Notes: generated by a model not told the origin, from the letters alone. 64,000 bases of DNA from Rathayibacter sp. VKM Ac-2857 (GCF_013205025.1 NZ_JABMLE010000004.1:608543-672542), one strand, 5' to 3'. Shown: positions 7,251 to 15,619, counted from the first letter of the stretch. Made by a program: numbers and translations.

Positions 7251-8006
7251 ATGACGACGAACCAGGACGAGCAGCGCGCCGATCGCTTCCGCCGCGCCCT
7301 GCGCTGGTACCCGGCCGCCTGGAGGCGGGAGCACGGCGAGGTGCTGCTCGGGATCCTGCTGGACGAGGCCGACGATCGGGGCCGCCGTGGGCCCGGCCTC
7401 GGACAGCGCCTGGCCCTCGCCGTCGGCGGACTGCGCCGTCGCACTCGAACGAGTGCCGGGCGGTCCCCGTCGACGATCATCCCGCTGGCCCTCCTCACGG
7501 CGTTCTTCGTCTTCTACAGCGTGGTCAACTGGTCGCCCGGCGTCAGCTACCCCGGCGCGATCGGGCCGTTCACCAACCCCTCCTTCCTCGCCGGCGGGCT
7601 CTTCACGATCGCCCTCGGCCTCGCCCTCGCCGCTCGGACCGGTGCCGCGCGGATCGCCGCACTGCTCGGCTCCGCGACCGAGCTGAGCATCGCGCTCGTG
7701 GCGGTCTCGGCCGGCTGGCTCGGCCCCGGGCTGTCGACGGCGGGACCCGTGGCCGCGCTCGGAGTCCTCGCCGTCGTTCCGTGGCGCGGCCGAGTGTCGG
7801 CGGCGGCGTCGGTCGTCGTGCTGTTCGGGGTGTCGGCGGTGCTCGTGGCGATCGATGCCCTCGGCGCGACGGTCCTCAGCGACGCCCCTGTCCTCCGGGT
7901 CGTCCTGCCGCTGCCCGTCATCGCCGGCGTGCTGGTCGCGCTCGCCCTGGCCGCACGCCGGGCGTCGCGCCTCGAGCGCAGAATTCCCGGCGGCCTCGGC
8001 GCGTGA
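7251..8006 (+). CDS. Multi-pass membrane protein paired with PadR
   Basis: A 251-aa protein with a ~60-residue soluble N-terminus (RFRRALRWYPAAWRREHGEVLLGILLDEAD), a motif I associate with PadR-linked membrane proteins in actinobacteria, followed by about six membrane helices (for example SPSTIIPLALLTAFFVFYS, VVVLFGVSAVLVAIDALGA, LPLPVIAGVLVALALAARR). ATG 7251 has AAGGAG 6-7 bases upstream. It is co-oriented with and 27 bases after padR, so very likely in its operon. No transport or enzymatic motif is visible; function unknown. Confidence 0.85.
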   Translation: MTTNQDEQRADRFRRALRWYPAAWRREHGEVLLGILLDEADDRGRRGPGLGQRLALAVGGLRRRTRTSAGRSPSTIIPLALLTAFFVFYSVVNWSPGVSYPGAIGPFTNPSFLAGGLFTIALGLALAARTGAARIAALLGSATELSIALVAVSAGWLGPGLSTAGPVAALGVLAVVPWRGRVSAAASVVVLFGVSAVLVAIDALGATVLSDAPVLRVVLPLPVIAGVLVALALAARRASRLERRIPGGLGA

Positions 8007-8011
8007 CGAGG

Positions 8012-8030
8012 GCTCGGCCGGGCGCCGAGC
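8012..8030. terminator. Candidate bidirectional terminator between convergent genes
   Basis: Perfect 7-bp stem GCTCGGC/GCCGAGC with loop CGGGC, in the 71-base gap between the convergent membrane protein gene and the phosphonate operon's last gene. No T tract on either side. Confidence 0.5.
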
Positions 8031-8077
8031 ACAGCGGCTGAGGGCACGACACTCCGGGGCGCGCGTCGCCGCGGACC

Positions 8078-9235
8078 TCAGCCGCGGGTCGGCACCCGGC
8101 GCATCGCCGCCGGCCGGACGCCGATGCGCACCGACCCGCTCCCCGCGCGCGCCAGCCCGGCGTCGAGGTCGGCGAGGGCGATCATCTCGCCGACGAGATC
8201 GGCGAAGGGCCACGCGCGCCAGCGGTCGATCATCCAGCCCGCGGCGGCCGCGAGGTCCGCGGCCGCGTAGTTGTGCACGCCGCGCAGGGTGAGCAGCCGC
8301 CGGACCACGAGCTCGGGATCGAGCGGGACGGGAGGCGTCGGGAAGACGCTGCCGACGAGCACGACGACGCCCCCGACCTCGACCCGCTCGAGAGCGGACG
8401 TGACGGCGGCGCGGGCGCCCGACGCCTCGAGGACGACGTCGAACGCGCCGGTCGCCTCGCCGGGGTGCAGGGCGAGCGCCCCGAACCGCTCGGCGAGCGC
8501 GCGCCGGGCAGGGTCCGGCTCGACGAGGGTGACGGCGGCTCCGCGATCCGTCGCCATCGCGGCGGCGGTCAGGCCGATGAGTCCCCCGCCGCTGATCAGC
8601 AGCCGGGCACCGGCGAGCGGCTGTACCGCCGGCTGGACCGCCGGCTGCACCGCCTCCGCGGCGGCCAGCGCGGCCCAGGCGGTGGCCGTCCCGCAGGAGA
8701 CCGGAGCCAGTACGGCGGCGGGCACGTCCTCGGGCAGCCGGATCACCGGAGTGCCTGCGACGAGGTGCACGTGCGTCGCGAAACCGCCGGACAGCGCCCA
8801 GCCGTCGCTCATCCGCTCGTGGCCGTACTTGCGCAGCGTCCGGCACTTGCGCTCGAGACCGCTGGTGCAGCGGTCGCACGTGCCGCAGCTCGCCGCGATC
8901 GACCAGAGCACCCGGTCGCCGACGGTGAGGAGCGACCCGTCGTGCGCACGGGGCCGCCCGCTGCCGAGCTCGACGACGCGGCCGAGCTGCTCGTGCCCGA
9001 GGACGAGGGGCGCCGGAGCGCTCCGGTCACCGCGGGCGGTGTGCACGTCCGAGCCGCAGATCGTGGCGAGCTCGACCTCGACCAGGACGTCACCCGCGCC
9101 GAGCCGGACGCTGACGAACGCCACGGCCTCGTGCGGCCGGTCCGGCGCGAGCCAGACCATCGCGGTGGCGGAGGGCCGCAGCTCGACCCGCCGGGAGGCG
9201 GGGTCGATCTGAGCCGGCGCCGGCGCAGTCCTCAT
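8078..9235 (-). CDS. Zinc-dependent alcohol dehydrogenase of the phosphonate operon
   Basis: A 385-aa medium-chain dehydrogenase. Catalytic zinc ligands are C60 (TICGSDVHT) and H81-E82 (GHEQ); the structural zinc loop has Cys at about 117, 120, 123 and 131 (CGTCDRCTSG). The nucleotide site is the Gly-rich LLISGGGLIGLTAA with an acidic residue (VEPDPARR) after strand 2, suggesting NAD. It is the last gene of the phosphonate operon, overlapping the hydrolase by ATGA, which matches the phosphonate-associated alcohol dehydrogenase family I know as TIGR03366/HpnZ (proposed). The probable job is handling the carbon product released by the hydrolase. A short in-frame repeat (VQPAVQPAVQP) sits in a linker before the Rossmann fold. 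Confidence 0.9.
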   Translation of the reverse strand: MRTAPAPAQIDPASRRVELRPSATAMVWLAPDRPHEAVAFVSVRLGAGDVLVEVELATICGSDVHTARGDRSAPAPLVLGHEQLGRVVELGSGRPRAHDGSLLTVGDRVLWSIAASCGTCDRCTSGLERKCRTLRKYGHERMSDGWALSGGFATHVHLVAGTPVIRLPEDVPAAVLAPVSCGTATAWAALAAAEAVQPAVQPAVQPLAGARLLISGGGLIGLTAAAMATDRGAAVTLVEPDPARRALAERFGALALHPGEATGAFDVVLEASGARAAVTSALERVEVGGVVVLVGSVFPTPPVPLDPELVVRRLLTLRGVHNYAAADLAAAAGWMIDRWRAWPFADLVGEMIALADLDAGLARAGSGSVRIGVRPAAMRRVPTRG

Positions 9236-9957
9236 CGCCGGGCGAGGGTGCGCAGCGCGGTGACGTCGTCCACGACCGCGTCGGCGCCGGCCGCCAGCAG
9301 GCGCGTCCGGTCGTGCGCGCCGCTGAGCACGCCGACGACGAGGCCGGCGCTTGCCGCGCGGCCGGAGAGGACGTCGCTCGCGGTGTCGCCGACGACGGCC
9401 ACGGCGCTCATGGCACTGACCCCCGCGCGCAGGGCGGCGGTCAGCACGAGGTCGGGAGCGGGGCGTCCGCGGCCGGCGTCGACCGGCGACAGGGCGATGT
9501 CGACGAGGCCCCGCCAGCCGAGCGCGTCGAGGATCGCGTCGCGGGTGACCGGAGCGAAGCCCGTGGTCAGGGCGACGCGGACCCCGCTCGCGGTCAGCGC
9601 GCGCAGGACCTCCTCGGCACCGGCGACCGGCGCCGCCGCGCCCTCGGTGATCAGCTCGGCGTAGGCGTCCTCGAACGCGGCGGTCGCGCGCTCGGCCGCG
9701 GCCGTGTCGCCGCCGGCCAGGTGGGTGAAGACGTCGATCTTCGACTGGCCCATGGTGTGGCGGACGTACTCGAGCGCCTCCGCCCAGGGCAGGCGGTCGG
9801 CGACGCCGGTGCGCTCGGCGGCGCGCTGGAAGGCGCGCTCGACGACGCCGTCGTCGGTCACGGTGGTGCCGGCCATGTCGAGGACGACCAGCTCGATGCC
9901 GGCCAGAGCCGAGCCGAGGGTGGACGGGGTCGCGGGAGCGGGGGCTGTGCTGGTCAT
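9232..9957 (-). CDS. Phosphonatase-like HAD hydrolase (PhnX-like)
   Basis: A 241-aa HAD phosphohydrolase close to phosphonatase. Motif I is VVLDMAGTTV (nucleophile D27), matching FDWAGTT of phosphonoacetaldehyde hydrolase; motif II lies in LTTGFAP; motif III/IV in AGRGRPAPDLV and VVGDTASDV. The cap carries HTMGQSKIDVF: Met and Lys (K73) have the spacing seen in PhnX, where that Lys forms the Schiff base with the substrate aldehyde. So C-P cleavage of an oxo-phosphonate such as phosphonoacetaldehyde is plausible. It fits TIGR03351, known to co-occur with the FAD oxidase of the next gene. Overlaps both neighbours by 4 bases. Exact substrate is inferred. Confidence 0.9.
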   Translation of the reverse strand: MTSTAPAPATPSTLGSALAGIELVVLDMAGTTVTDDGVVERAFQRAAERTGVADRLPWAEALEYVRHTMGQSKIDVFTHLAGGDTAAAERATAAFEDAYAELITEGAAAPVAGAEEVLRALTASGVRVALTTGFAPVTRDAILDALGWRGLVDIALSPVDAGRGRPAPDLVLTAALRAGVSAMSAVAVVGDTASDVLSGRAASAGLVVGVLSGAHDRTRLLAAGADAVVDDVTALRTLARR

Positions 9958-11138
9958 CGGTGGCCTTTCGCCGAGAGGAGGAGCGGTGCAGTGCTGTCGA
10001 GGCGGCGCGCAGTGCTGTCGAGGCGTTCCGCGAGGGTGGTCTCGGCGAAGCCGAGGCCGGTGGTCATGCCGATGCCGGTGGTCACCGTGCGCACCAGGAC
10101 GCCCGGCGCGGGCTCGGCGGCAAGGAACTCCTCGCGCCCGCTGGCGTAGACGCCCTGCCAGCGCTCGAGCACCCGGGGGGCGCTGCCGAAGAGGCGGGCC
10201 GTCTCCTCGAGCAGGAGCTCGGCGGTCGCCTCGGACTGGAACGGCTCCGGAGTCACGGCGCGGTGGTGCGAGTCGCCGACGACGACGCTCCCGTCCGGCA
10301 GCTGCGTGTACATCTGGTTGAGGTCGATCGCCGCGAGGTCCGGACGGTCGCGGTGCAGGCGCGCTCGCACCGCGCCCGCCTCGGGGAGGCCGGCGAACCC
10401 GCTGTAGCGGATCAGCGACCAGCCCGTCAGCAGGGGCGCACGGAGCGGGGCGCGCAGTGCGAGGTCGACGCGCAGCATGTCGAGCGAGCAGCGGACGACG
10501 TCGTGCGCCTCCGCGAGCTCCGGGAAGAGCTGGTCGAGGTCGTGATTGACCGCGACGACGATCGTCTCGGCCCGGATCGTGCCGCGGCTGGTGTCGACGA
10601 CGCCCTCGCCGACGCGGCCGACGGCGGTGCCCATCCGGAACTCGACGCCGAGCGCGGCGAGGTGGCGGACGATCGCGCCGGCAGCGGTGCGCGGATCCGC
10701 CTGGAGGTCGAACGGGAGCACTGCTCCCCCGACCACGCCCGCGGGAGCGACGGGGACGGCGGCCCTGAGGCCGGCCGCGTCGAGGAGCTCGATCTCCGGT
10801 CCGTCGCCGAAGCCGGCCGGCGGGCGCGCCGCCGCCGCCTCGAGCAGGGCGAGCTCGTCCGAGTGGCGAGCGACGATGTGCGTGCCGTGCCGGCCGAGCC
10901 GGAAGCCGGCGTCGCGGGCGAGCCGCAGCCACGCCTCGCGGGCGGCGATCCCGTAGCGCAGCGCCTCGCCGGACTGCGGAGTGAAGCAGAGGTGGCCGAA
11001 GTTGCGCACGGTCGCTCCCGTCGGCGCCGCGGTGCGGTCTAGCACGACGACCCGCAGGCCCCGCTGGACGGCCGCGTACGCCGCGCCGAGGCCGACGATC
11101 CCGGAGCCGACGACGGCGACGTCGAAGCGGTCGCTCAT
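9954..11138 (-). CDS. FAD-dependent oxidase of phosphonate catabolism (TIGR03364-type)
   Basis: A 394-aa D-amino-acid-oxidase-fold flavoprotein. FAD binding is shown by DVAVVGSGIVGLGAAYAA at residues ~5-22 and a DRTA acidic end of strand 2; GATVRNFGHLC is typical of the group, and the C-terminal VTTGIGMTTGLGFAE closes the flavin site. The family (TIGR03364, proposed HpnW) is known for co-occurring with PhnX-like hydrolases and phosphonate ABC transporters. It probably oxidises the C-N bond of an aminoalkylphosphonate, giving the aldehyde for the hydrolase. Overlaps phnE (upstream) and the hydrolase (downstream) by ATGA. Substrate remains inferred. Confidence 0.9.
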   Translation of the reverse strand: MSDRFDVAVVGSGIVGLGAAYAAVQRGLRVVVLDRTAAPTGATVRNFGHLCFTPQSGEALRYGIAAREAWLRLARDAGFRLGRHGTHIVARHSDELALLEAAAARPPAGFGDGPEIELLDAAGLRAAVPVAPAGVVGGAVLPFDLQADPRTAAGAIVRHLAALGVEFRMGTAVGRVGEGVVDTSRGTIRAETIVVAVNHDLDQLFPELAEAHDVVRCSLDMLRVDLALRAPLRAPLLTGWSLIRYSGFAGLPEAGAVRARLHRDRPDLAAIDLNQMYTQLPDGSVVVGDSHHRAVTPEPFQSEATAELLLEETARLFGSAPRVLERWQGVYASGREEFLAAEPAPGVLVRTVTTGIGMTTGLGFAETTLAERLDSTARRLDSTAPLLLSAKGHR

Positions 11139-12865
11139 CGGAGTACCCTCCGCAGCCACATCGCGAGGCCCTCGACGAGCAGCACGGTCACCAGGATCAT
11201 CAGGACGATCGCGGTCACGGTCGCGTAGTTCGATCCCTGGGCGGCGTTGAGGAGGTAGTAGCCGATCCCGCCGCCGCCGACGATCCCCAGCAGGGTCGCC
11301 GCGCGGATGTTGGTGTCGAGCAGGTAGAAGGTGTGGCCGAGCATCGCGCGTGCTCCCTGGGGGACGGTGGCTCCGGCGTAGACCTGGAGCCGGGTGGCAC
11401 CGGTCGCGACGAGGGCGCGCTCCGGCCCGGAGTCGACCTCCTCCAGCGAGTCGGCGATGAGCTTGCCGAGCAGCCCGACGCCGCCGACGGCCAGGGCGAT
11501 GGTGCCCGCCTGGGTGCCGAGGCCCGAGATGACGATCAGCACGATGGCGAGGATCAGCTCCGGGACGCCTCGGACCGCGACCAGCAGCAGCCGGAAGCCG
11601 CTGCGCGCGGCGCGGGTCGGCGCCACGTTTCGGGCGGCGAGCGAGCCGATCACGACCGAGACGACGACGGTGAGCAGTGCCGCGGCGAGGGCGATCGCGA
11701 CGGTCTCGCGCATCGCCTCGACCATGGTGCCGGCGTCGTAGCTGCCGAAGGACGGCGGCCAGAACTGCGCGGCGACCGCGGGGATCCGCGCCCAGAAGGT
11801 GAGCGCGTCGCTCCAGGTGATGTCGCTGACGACGACGCCCGCCGTGATCGCGAGCACGGCGATCGCTCCGGCCGCGGTGTTCCGGGCGCGGGCGAGCGTC
11901 CATGGCCGGTGCAGTGCGGCCTCGGGAGTGCTGCGCGCGAGCGCCGCTCGACGGTCGGCCGACTGCGGCGCCGCGGGGCGGAGCCGGCGCACCAGGGCGT
12001 CGATCGGACTCGACCCGGTGGCGGTGCGCCCGAGCATCGCGGTGCGCACCGAGCTCGAGACGATCTCCATCGCCACGCAGAGCGCGAAGATCACCAGGGC
12101 GATGCCGATCCCGCGCCCATACTGCAGCGACTTGAAGGCGTAGGACATCTCCAGGCCCAGGCCCGCGACGCCGACGTAGCCGAGGATCACCGAACCGCGC
12201 AGGTTGATGTCGTTGCGGTGCAGCACGGTCGCGACCCAGGAGGGCAGCACCTGCGGCAGCACGCCCGCGGTGAACTCCTGCAGCCGCGAGCCGCCGGCCG
12301 CGCGGATCGCCAGGCGCGGGCCCTCGTCGATCTGCTCGATCGCATCCGCGAAGAGCTTCGAGATCATGCCGACCGAGTGCAGTCCGATCGCGAGGATGCC
12401 GGGGAGCGAGCCGAGCGAGAACATCAGGACGAAGACCATCGCGAGCACGACGTCCGGGATCGCGCGGGCGAGGACGCCGAGAAAGCGCGCGATCGCCCGT
12501 GCCGCATTCCCGGGAGTGGTGTTGGCGGCGGCGAGGTAGGCGAGCGGCGCCGACAGCACGGCGGCGAGCAGGGTCCCGGTGAGGACGAGCCCCAGGGTCT
12601 GCGAGGTGAGGGCGAGCAGCTCGGCCGGCTCGGGGAACGTGATCGCGCCGACGCGGCCGAAGAAGCGCTCGGCGTTCGAGAGCGACTGCAGCATCCGGGG
12701 CACCGAGACGTCGACCTCGATCAGCGCCGCGATCGCGAGCCCGGCGAGCGCGAGCAGGGTGAGGACCGCGGCGATCCGCTCGGGCGAGCGCGGCGGCCTC
12801 GGCGCCCGGGCGGCGACGGCGGGATCGAGTCGCGGGGCGGTCCGCGGCGGGAGGACGGCGGTCAC
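11135..12865 (-). CDS. phnE: Phosphonate ABC transporter permease, two PhnE units fused
   Basis: A 576-aa membrane protein that holds two PhnE-type permease domains, about 30-290 and 320-576, each with its own cytosolic EAA-type loop (first: GPRLAIRAAGGSRLQEF; second: GPERALVATGATRLQVY) and a following LRGSVILG or IRAATLLG segment. A classical importer uses two separate ~260-aa copies; here one chain supplies both halves. The GTG start (12865) overlaps the phnC stop as GTGA, and its own stop overlaps the oxidase start. With phnC and phnD it forms a full importer for phosphonates or phosphate esters; the catabolic genes in the operon point to phosphonates. Confidence 0.92.
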   Translation of the reverse strand: MTAVLPPRTAPRLDPAVAARAPRPPRSPERIAAVLTLLALAGLAIAALIEVDVSVPRMLQSLSNAERFFGRVGAITFPEPAELLALTSQTLGLVLTGTLLAAVLSAPLAYLAAANTTPGNAARAIARFLGVLARAIPDVVLAMVFVLMFSLGSLPGILAIGLHSVGMISKLFADAIEQIDEGPRLAIRAAGGSRLQEFTAGVLPQVLPSWVATVLHRNDINLRGSVILGYVGVAGLGLEMSYAFKSLQYGRGIGIALVIFALCVAMEIVSSSVRTAMLGRTATGSSPIDALVRRLRPAAPQSADRRAALARSTPEAALHRPWTLARARNTAAGAIAVLAITAGVVVSDITWSDALTFWARIPAVAAQFWPPSFGSYDAGTMVEAMRETVAIALAAALLTVVVSVVIGSLAARNVAPTRAARSGFRLLLVAVRGVPELILAIVLIVISGLGTQAGTIALAVGGVGLLGKLIADSLEEVDSGPERALVATGATRLQVYAGATVPQGARAMLGHTFYLLDTNIRAATLLGIVGGGGIGYYLLNAAQGSNYATVTAIVLMILVTVLLVEGLAMWLRRVLR

Positions 12866-13728
12866 GGGGCGTGCTCCGGGGTGAGCAGCTCGTTCTGGAC
12901 GGCCTCGAGCTCGGAGGTCGTGGTGGCGACGCGGCCGTAGATCTCCATGACCTCGGCCTTGGAGAGCCCGGCCGCCGGAGTGTCCAGGACGACCGCGCCG
13001 TGCCGGAGTCCGACGATGCGATCGGCCCAGGCGATCGCCAGGTCGACCTGGTGCAGGCTGCAGAGCACGGTGAGGCCCTGCTCCGCCGCGATCTCGCGGA
13101 TGAGGGCCATCACCTGATCGCTCGACTCCGGGTCGAGCGAGGCGACCGGCTCGTCGGCGAGCAGGATCGACGGGTTCTGCATCAGGGCGCGCGCGATCGC
13201 GACGCGCTGCTGCTGCCCGCCGGAGAGGGTGTCGGCGCGCTGGTAGGCGCGCTCGAGCAGGCCGACCCGCTCGAGGTGCTGCAGCGCACGCAGCTTCTTC
13301 GCCTTCGGGTAGCTCCACAGCCCGAGGCGCGGACCGCGCAGGTCGGCGAGCGCCCCGGTCAGCACGTTCTCGAGCACCGTCAGCGAGGGGACGAGCTCGA
13401 ACTGCTGGAAGACGAAGCCGACCCGGCCGCGCAGGGCGCGCAGCCGTCGGCCGCGCAGCGTCGTCACCTGCTCCCCGAGCACGCGGACGGAGCCGCTGCT
13501 CGGGGTCTCGAGGGCGTCCACGTGCCGCAGCAGCGTGGACTTGCCCGACCCGGAGAGCCCGAGCAGGACGACGATCTCGCCGCGGCGCACAGTGAGGGAC
13601 ACCGAGGCGAGCGCGGTCGTGGCGCCGAACCTCTTGGTGAGGTGGGCGATCTCGACCACGGCGTCGGCCTGCGAGGGGGCCTCGGCCTGCGAGAGGGTCT
13701 CGGCCTGGGAGGGGTGAGGTGTCGTCAT
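12862..13728 (-). CDS. phnC: Phosphonate ABC transporter ATP-binding protein
   Basis: A 288-aa ABC ATPase. Walker A is LLGLSGSGKST, the Q-loop is in VFQQFELVPSL, the signature LSGGQQQRVAIARAL, Walker B ILLADEPVASLDPE, and the switch His in LCSLHQVDLA. The sequence layout (VEIAHLTKRFGATTALASVSL at the start; loop RLGLWSYPKAKKLRAL) is that of PhnC. It energises the fused PhnE permease. GTGA overlap with phnE makes the two translationally coupled; phnD lies 32 bases upstream on the same strand. Confidence 0.93.
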   Translation of the reverse strand: MTTPHPSQAETLSQAEAPSQADAVVEIAHLTKRFGATTALASVSLTVRRGEIVVLLGLSGSGKSTLLRHVDALETPSSGSVRVLGEQVTTLRGRRLRALRGRVGFVFQQFELVPSLTVLENVLTGALADLRGPRLGLWSYPKAKKLRALQHLERVGLLERAYQRADTLSGGQQQRVAIARALMQNPSILLADEPVASLDPESSDQVMALIREIAAEQGLTVLCSLHQVDLAIAWADRIVGLRHGAVVLDTPAAGLSKAEVMEIYGRVATTTSELEAVQNELLTPEHAP

Positions 13729-13760
13729 CGGGTTCTCCGGGTCGGGTCAGCGGCGCCGGG

Positions 13761-14708
13761 TCAGGCCTGGCACTGCGTGGCGTCGGTCGCCTCGCAGATC
13801 TCGCGGATCTCGTCGTAGTAGGCGTCGTCGACCGGCTTCGTCTCGTAGAAGACGCTGCGGAAGCCGTCGCTGTCGGCCGACTCGATCCCGGCGGCGACGA
13901 TGTCGTCGATGGTCACCTCGGCGAGGATGTCCTTCAGCTGCGCCTTGAGGTCGTCGGGCAGCGTGTCGGACTCGACGATCGGCGCCCCGGGCACCATCGT
14001 GCGGTCGATCACGGTGACGGCGTCGGACTTCTCGACCTCGCTGTCCTCCGCGAAGCCGGCCTCGCACTCCGTGTTCTCGCCGACCTTCTGCACCGAGACG
14101 TCGTGCTTGCCCGCGAACACCGGCGTGATGTCGGTCTCCGGGTCGATGCCGGCCTCGAGCAGGGTGTAGCTGGGGAAGAGGTAGCCGGAGGTGGAGGACG
14201 GGTCGACGAAGCAGACCTTCTTGCCCTTCATGTCGGCGATCGAGGCGATGTCGCTGCCGTTCGGGACGATGGCCTCGGAGTAGTAGCCGGGCTCCTGCCC
14301 CTCCGCCGTGACGATCGAGGAGATCGGGGTGAGCTGCGCCCCGTTGTTGGTGGCGGTGACGTAGGTGAAGCCGGAGAAGCTGGCGACGTCGATCTGGCCG
14401 GCGATGCTCGCCTCGATCAGCGCGGCGTAGTCGGTCGACTCGTGGTACTCGACGGTCTTGCCGGTCTCCTGCGCGATGTAGTCCATCAGCGGCTGGTAGT
14501 TGGTCTCGGTGTCGACGGAGTCGGGGACGACGCCGAAGACGAGGGTGCTCGAGTCGACGGCGAAGCCGGCCTCGGAGTCGCCCGCCGCAGCGGAGTCGGC
14601 GGATGCGGCGCCGGAGCAGCCGGCCAGGAGCGTGAGGGCGCCGGCGACGGCCAGCGCGGAGAGGACCGATCGGGAGAAGGAGGAGGACAGGCGAGCGCGG
14701 GTGGGCAT
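13761..14708 (-). CDS. phnD: Phosphate/phosphonate-binding lipoprotein
   Basis: A 315-aa periplasmic-type binding protein anchored as a lipoprotein: signal core SVLSALAVAGALTLLAGC, lipobox LAGC with the Cys at about residue 31. The mature part follows the PhnD pattern: TLVFGVVPDSVDTETNYQ, YHESTDYAALIEA, VASFSGFTYV, GKKVCFVDPSSTSGYLFP. ATG 14708 is used because it starts the signal peptide and has GAAAGG 6 bases upstream; the open frame further upstream crosses the promoter. First gene of the phn operon, divergent from the GntR regulator. Ligand specificity (phosphonate versus phosphite or phosphate) cannot be read from the sequence alone. Confidence 0.93.
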   Translation of the reverse strand: MPTRARLSSSFSRSVLSALAVAGALTLLAGCSGAASADSAAAGDSEAGFAVDSSTLVFGVVPDSVDTETNYQPLMDYIAQETGKTVEYHESTDYAALIEASIAGQIDVASFSGFTYVTATNNGAQLTPISSIVTAEGQEPGYYSEAIVPNGSDIASIADMKGKKVCFVDPSSTSGYLFPSYTLLEAGIDPETDITPVFAGKHDVSVQKVGENTECEAGFAEDSEVEKSDAVTVIDRTMVPGAPIVESDTLPDDLKAQLKDILAEVTIDDIVAAGIESADSDGFRSVFYETKPVDDAYYDEIREICEATDATQCQA

Positions 14709-14773
14709 GACGGCCTTTCGGGCGAGAGGGTGTCGAGGGGGACGACAGGAACTCTGCCGCACTGAGCGCCCAC

Positions 14774-14811
14774 GTATATACCTATCTCGCCACTGTTCAC
14801 GACGTGTTAAC
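14774..14811. promoter_or_regulatory. Candidate PhnF-type operator region between phnD and gntR
   Basis: The divergent gap holds an AT-rich palindrome GTATATAC (14774-14781), likely at the phn -10 region on the minus strand, and a second palindrome CACG-A-CGTG (14798-14806) overlapping GTTAAC (14806-14811), near the gntR -35 region. Mycobacterial PhnF binds a GTATA-type palindrome, so these are good candidates for binding sites of the adjacent GntR protein. Confidence 0.45.
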
Positions 14812-14830
14812 CCCTCTCACCGCACTTCGA

Positions 14831-14836
14831 TAAGGT
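14831..14836 (+). promoter_or_regulatory. -10 hexamer TAAGGT of the GntR gene
   Basis: TAAGGT ends 6 bases before GTG 14843, so the mRNA probably begins at the start codon. The AAGG within it would otherwise be mistaken for a ribosome binding site. Confidence 0.5.
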
Positions 14837-14842
14837 GCCTTC

Positions 14843-15592
14843 GTGGCTGATGTGATGTACAAGGCGATCGCCGACGACCTGCGTCAGTCGATCGCGAGCG
14901 GGCGGCTGGCCCCCGGCGACGAGGTCCCGACCGAGGGCGAGCTCGCCGCGAAGTGGAACACCTCGCGCGGCCCGATCCGCAACGCCCTCGCGGCCCTGCG
15001 CAGCGAGGGGCTGATCGAGACGACCCGGGGCCGCCCCAGCCGGGTGATCGAGCGCAAGGCCCAGCAGGCCGTCGACGTCTCCATCCCGTTCACCCGCTGG
15101 GCGCGGACGATGGGCGCCCGGCCCGGGGCGCTGACTCAGGAGGTCTCGCTGCGCCGCTCCGACGCGGAGCAGGCGGCGCTGCTGGGCATCGAGCCGGGCG
15201 AGCTCGTCGTGGACGTGCTGCGGCTGCGCTCGCTCGACGACCGCCCGACGATGCTCGAGCGCCTCACCTTCATCGAGCCGGCCGGGCGCACCCTCTTCGA
15301 CGTGGACCTCGACACCGTCTCGATCACCGAGTTCCTCGACTCCCGCGGCTGGCGGTCGGCCGAGGTCGACCACGAGATCGACGCGGTCGCGGCGGACGAG
15401 ACGGACGCGCGGCTGCTCGAGCTGGCACCCGGTTCCCCCGTGCTGCGGCTGCACCGCATCACCCGCGACTCCGAGGGGCGCACCTTCGAGGCCTCGGACG
15501 ACCGCTACCGCAGCGACATCGTCCGGTTCACCGTCTCCGCAACCGGTCGGCGGCGCGAGGGCGCGCACTTCATCCGGCCCGTCGGGCTGTGA
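14843..15592 (+). CDS. GntR/UTRA family regulator, PhnF-like
   Basis: A 249-aa HutC-subfamily GntR regulator. The winged helix is at ~5-75 (YKAIADDLRQSIASGRL, EGELAAKWNTSRGPIRNAL, EGLIETTRGRPSRV); residues ~85-245 are the UTRA ligand domain (VVDVLRLRSLDDRPTMLERL, DRYRSDIVRFTV). It is divergent from phnD with candidate palindromic sites between them, so it very probably represses the phn operon, as PhnF does in mycobacteria. The GTG at 14843 is preferred over ATG 14855 because a TAAGGT -10 lies 6 bases before it. The effector is not known. Confidence 0.92.
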   Translation: MADVMYKAIADDLRQSIASGRLAPGDEVPTEGELAAKWNTSRGPIRNALAALRSEGLIETTRGRPSRVIERKAQQAVDVSIPFTRWARTMGARPGALTQEVSLRRSDAEQAALLGIEPGELVVDVLRLRSLDDRPTMLERLTFIEPAGRTLFDVDLDTVSITEFLDSRGWRSAEVDHEIDAVAADETDARLLELAPGSPVLRLHRITRDSEGRTFEASDDRYRSDIVRFTVSATGRRREGAHFIRPVGL

Positions 15593-15619
15593 GAGAAGCG
15601 CTGCTCCGACGCCCGCGAG

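Noticed and set aside
8600..8670. Short 12-bp tandem repeat in the alcohol dehydrogenase gene as a mobile insertion
   Set aside because: It is in frame, encodes a brief Val-Gln-Pro-Ala repeat in a linker, and is better explained by slippage.
14832..14835. AAGG before the GntR gene as ribosome binding site
   Set aside because: It lies inside TAAGGT, whose 6-base distance to the GTG fits the leaderless -10 pattern seen repeatedly here; a ribosome site remains possible but less likely.
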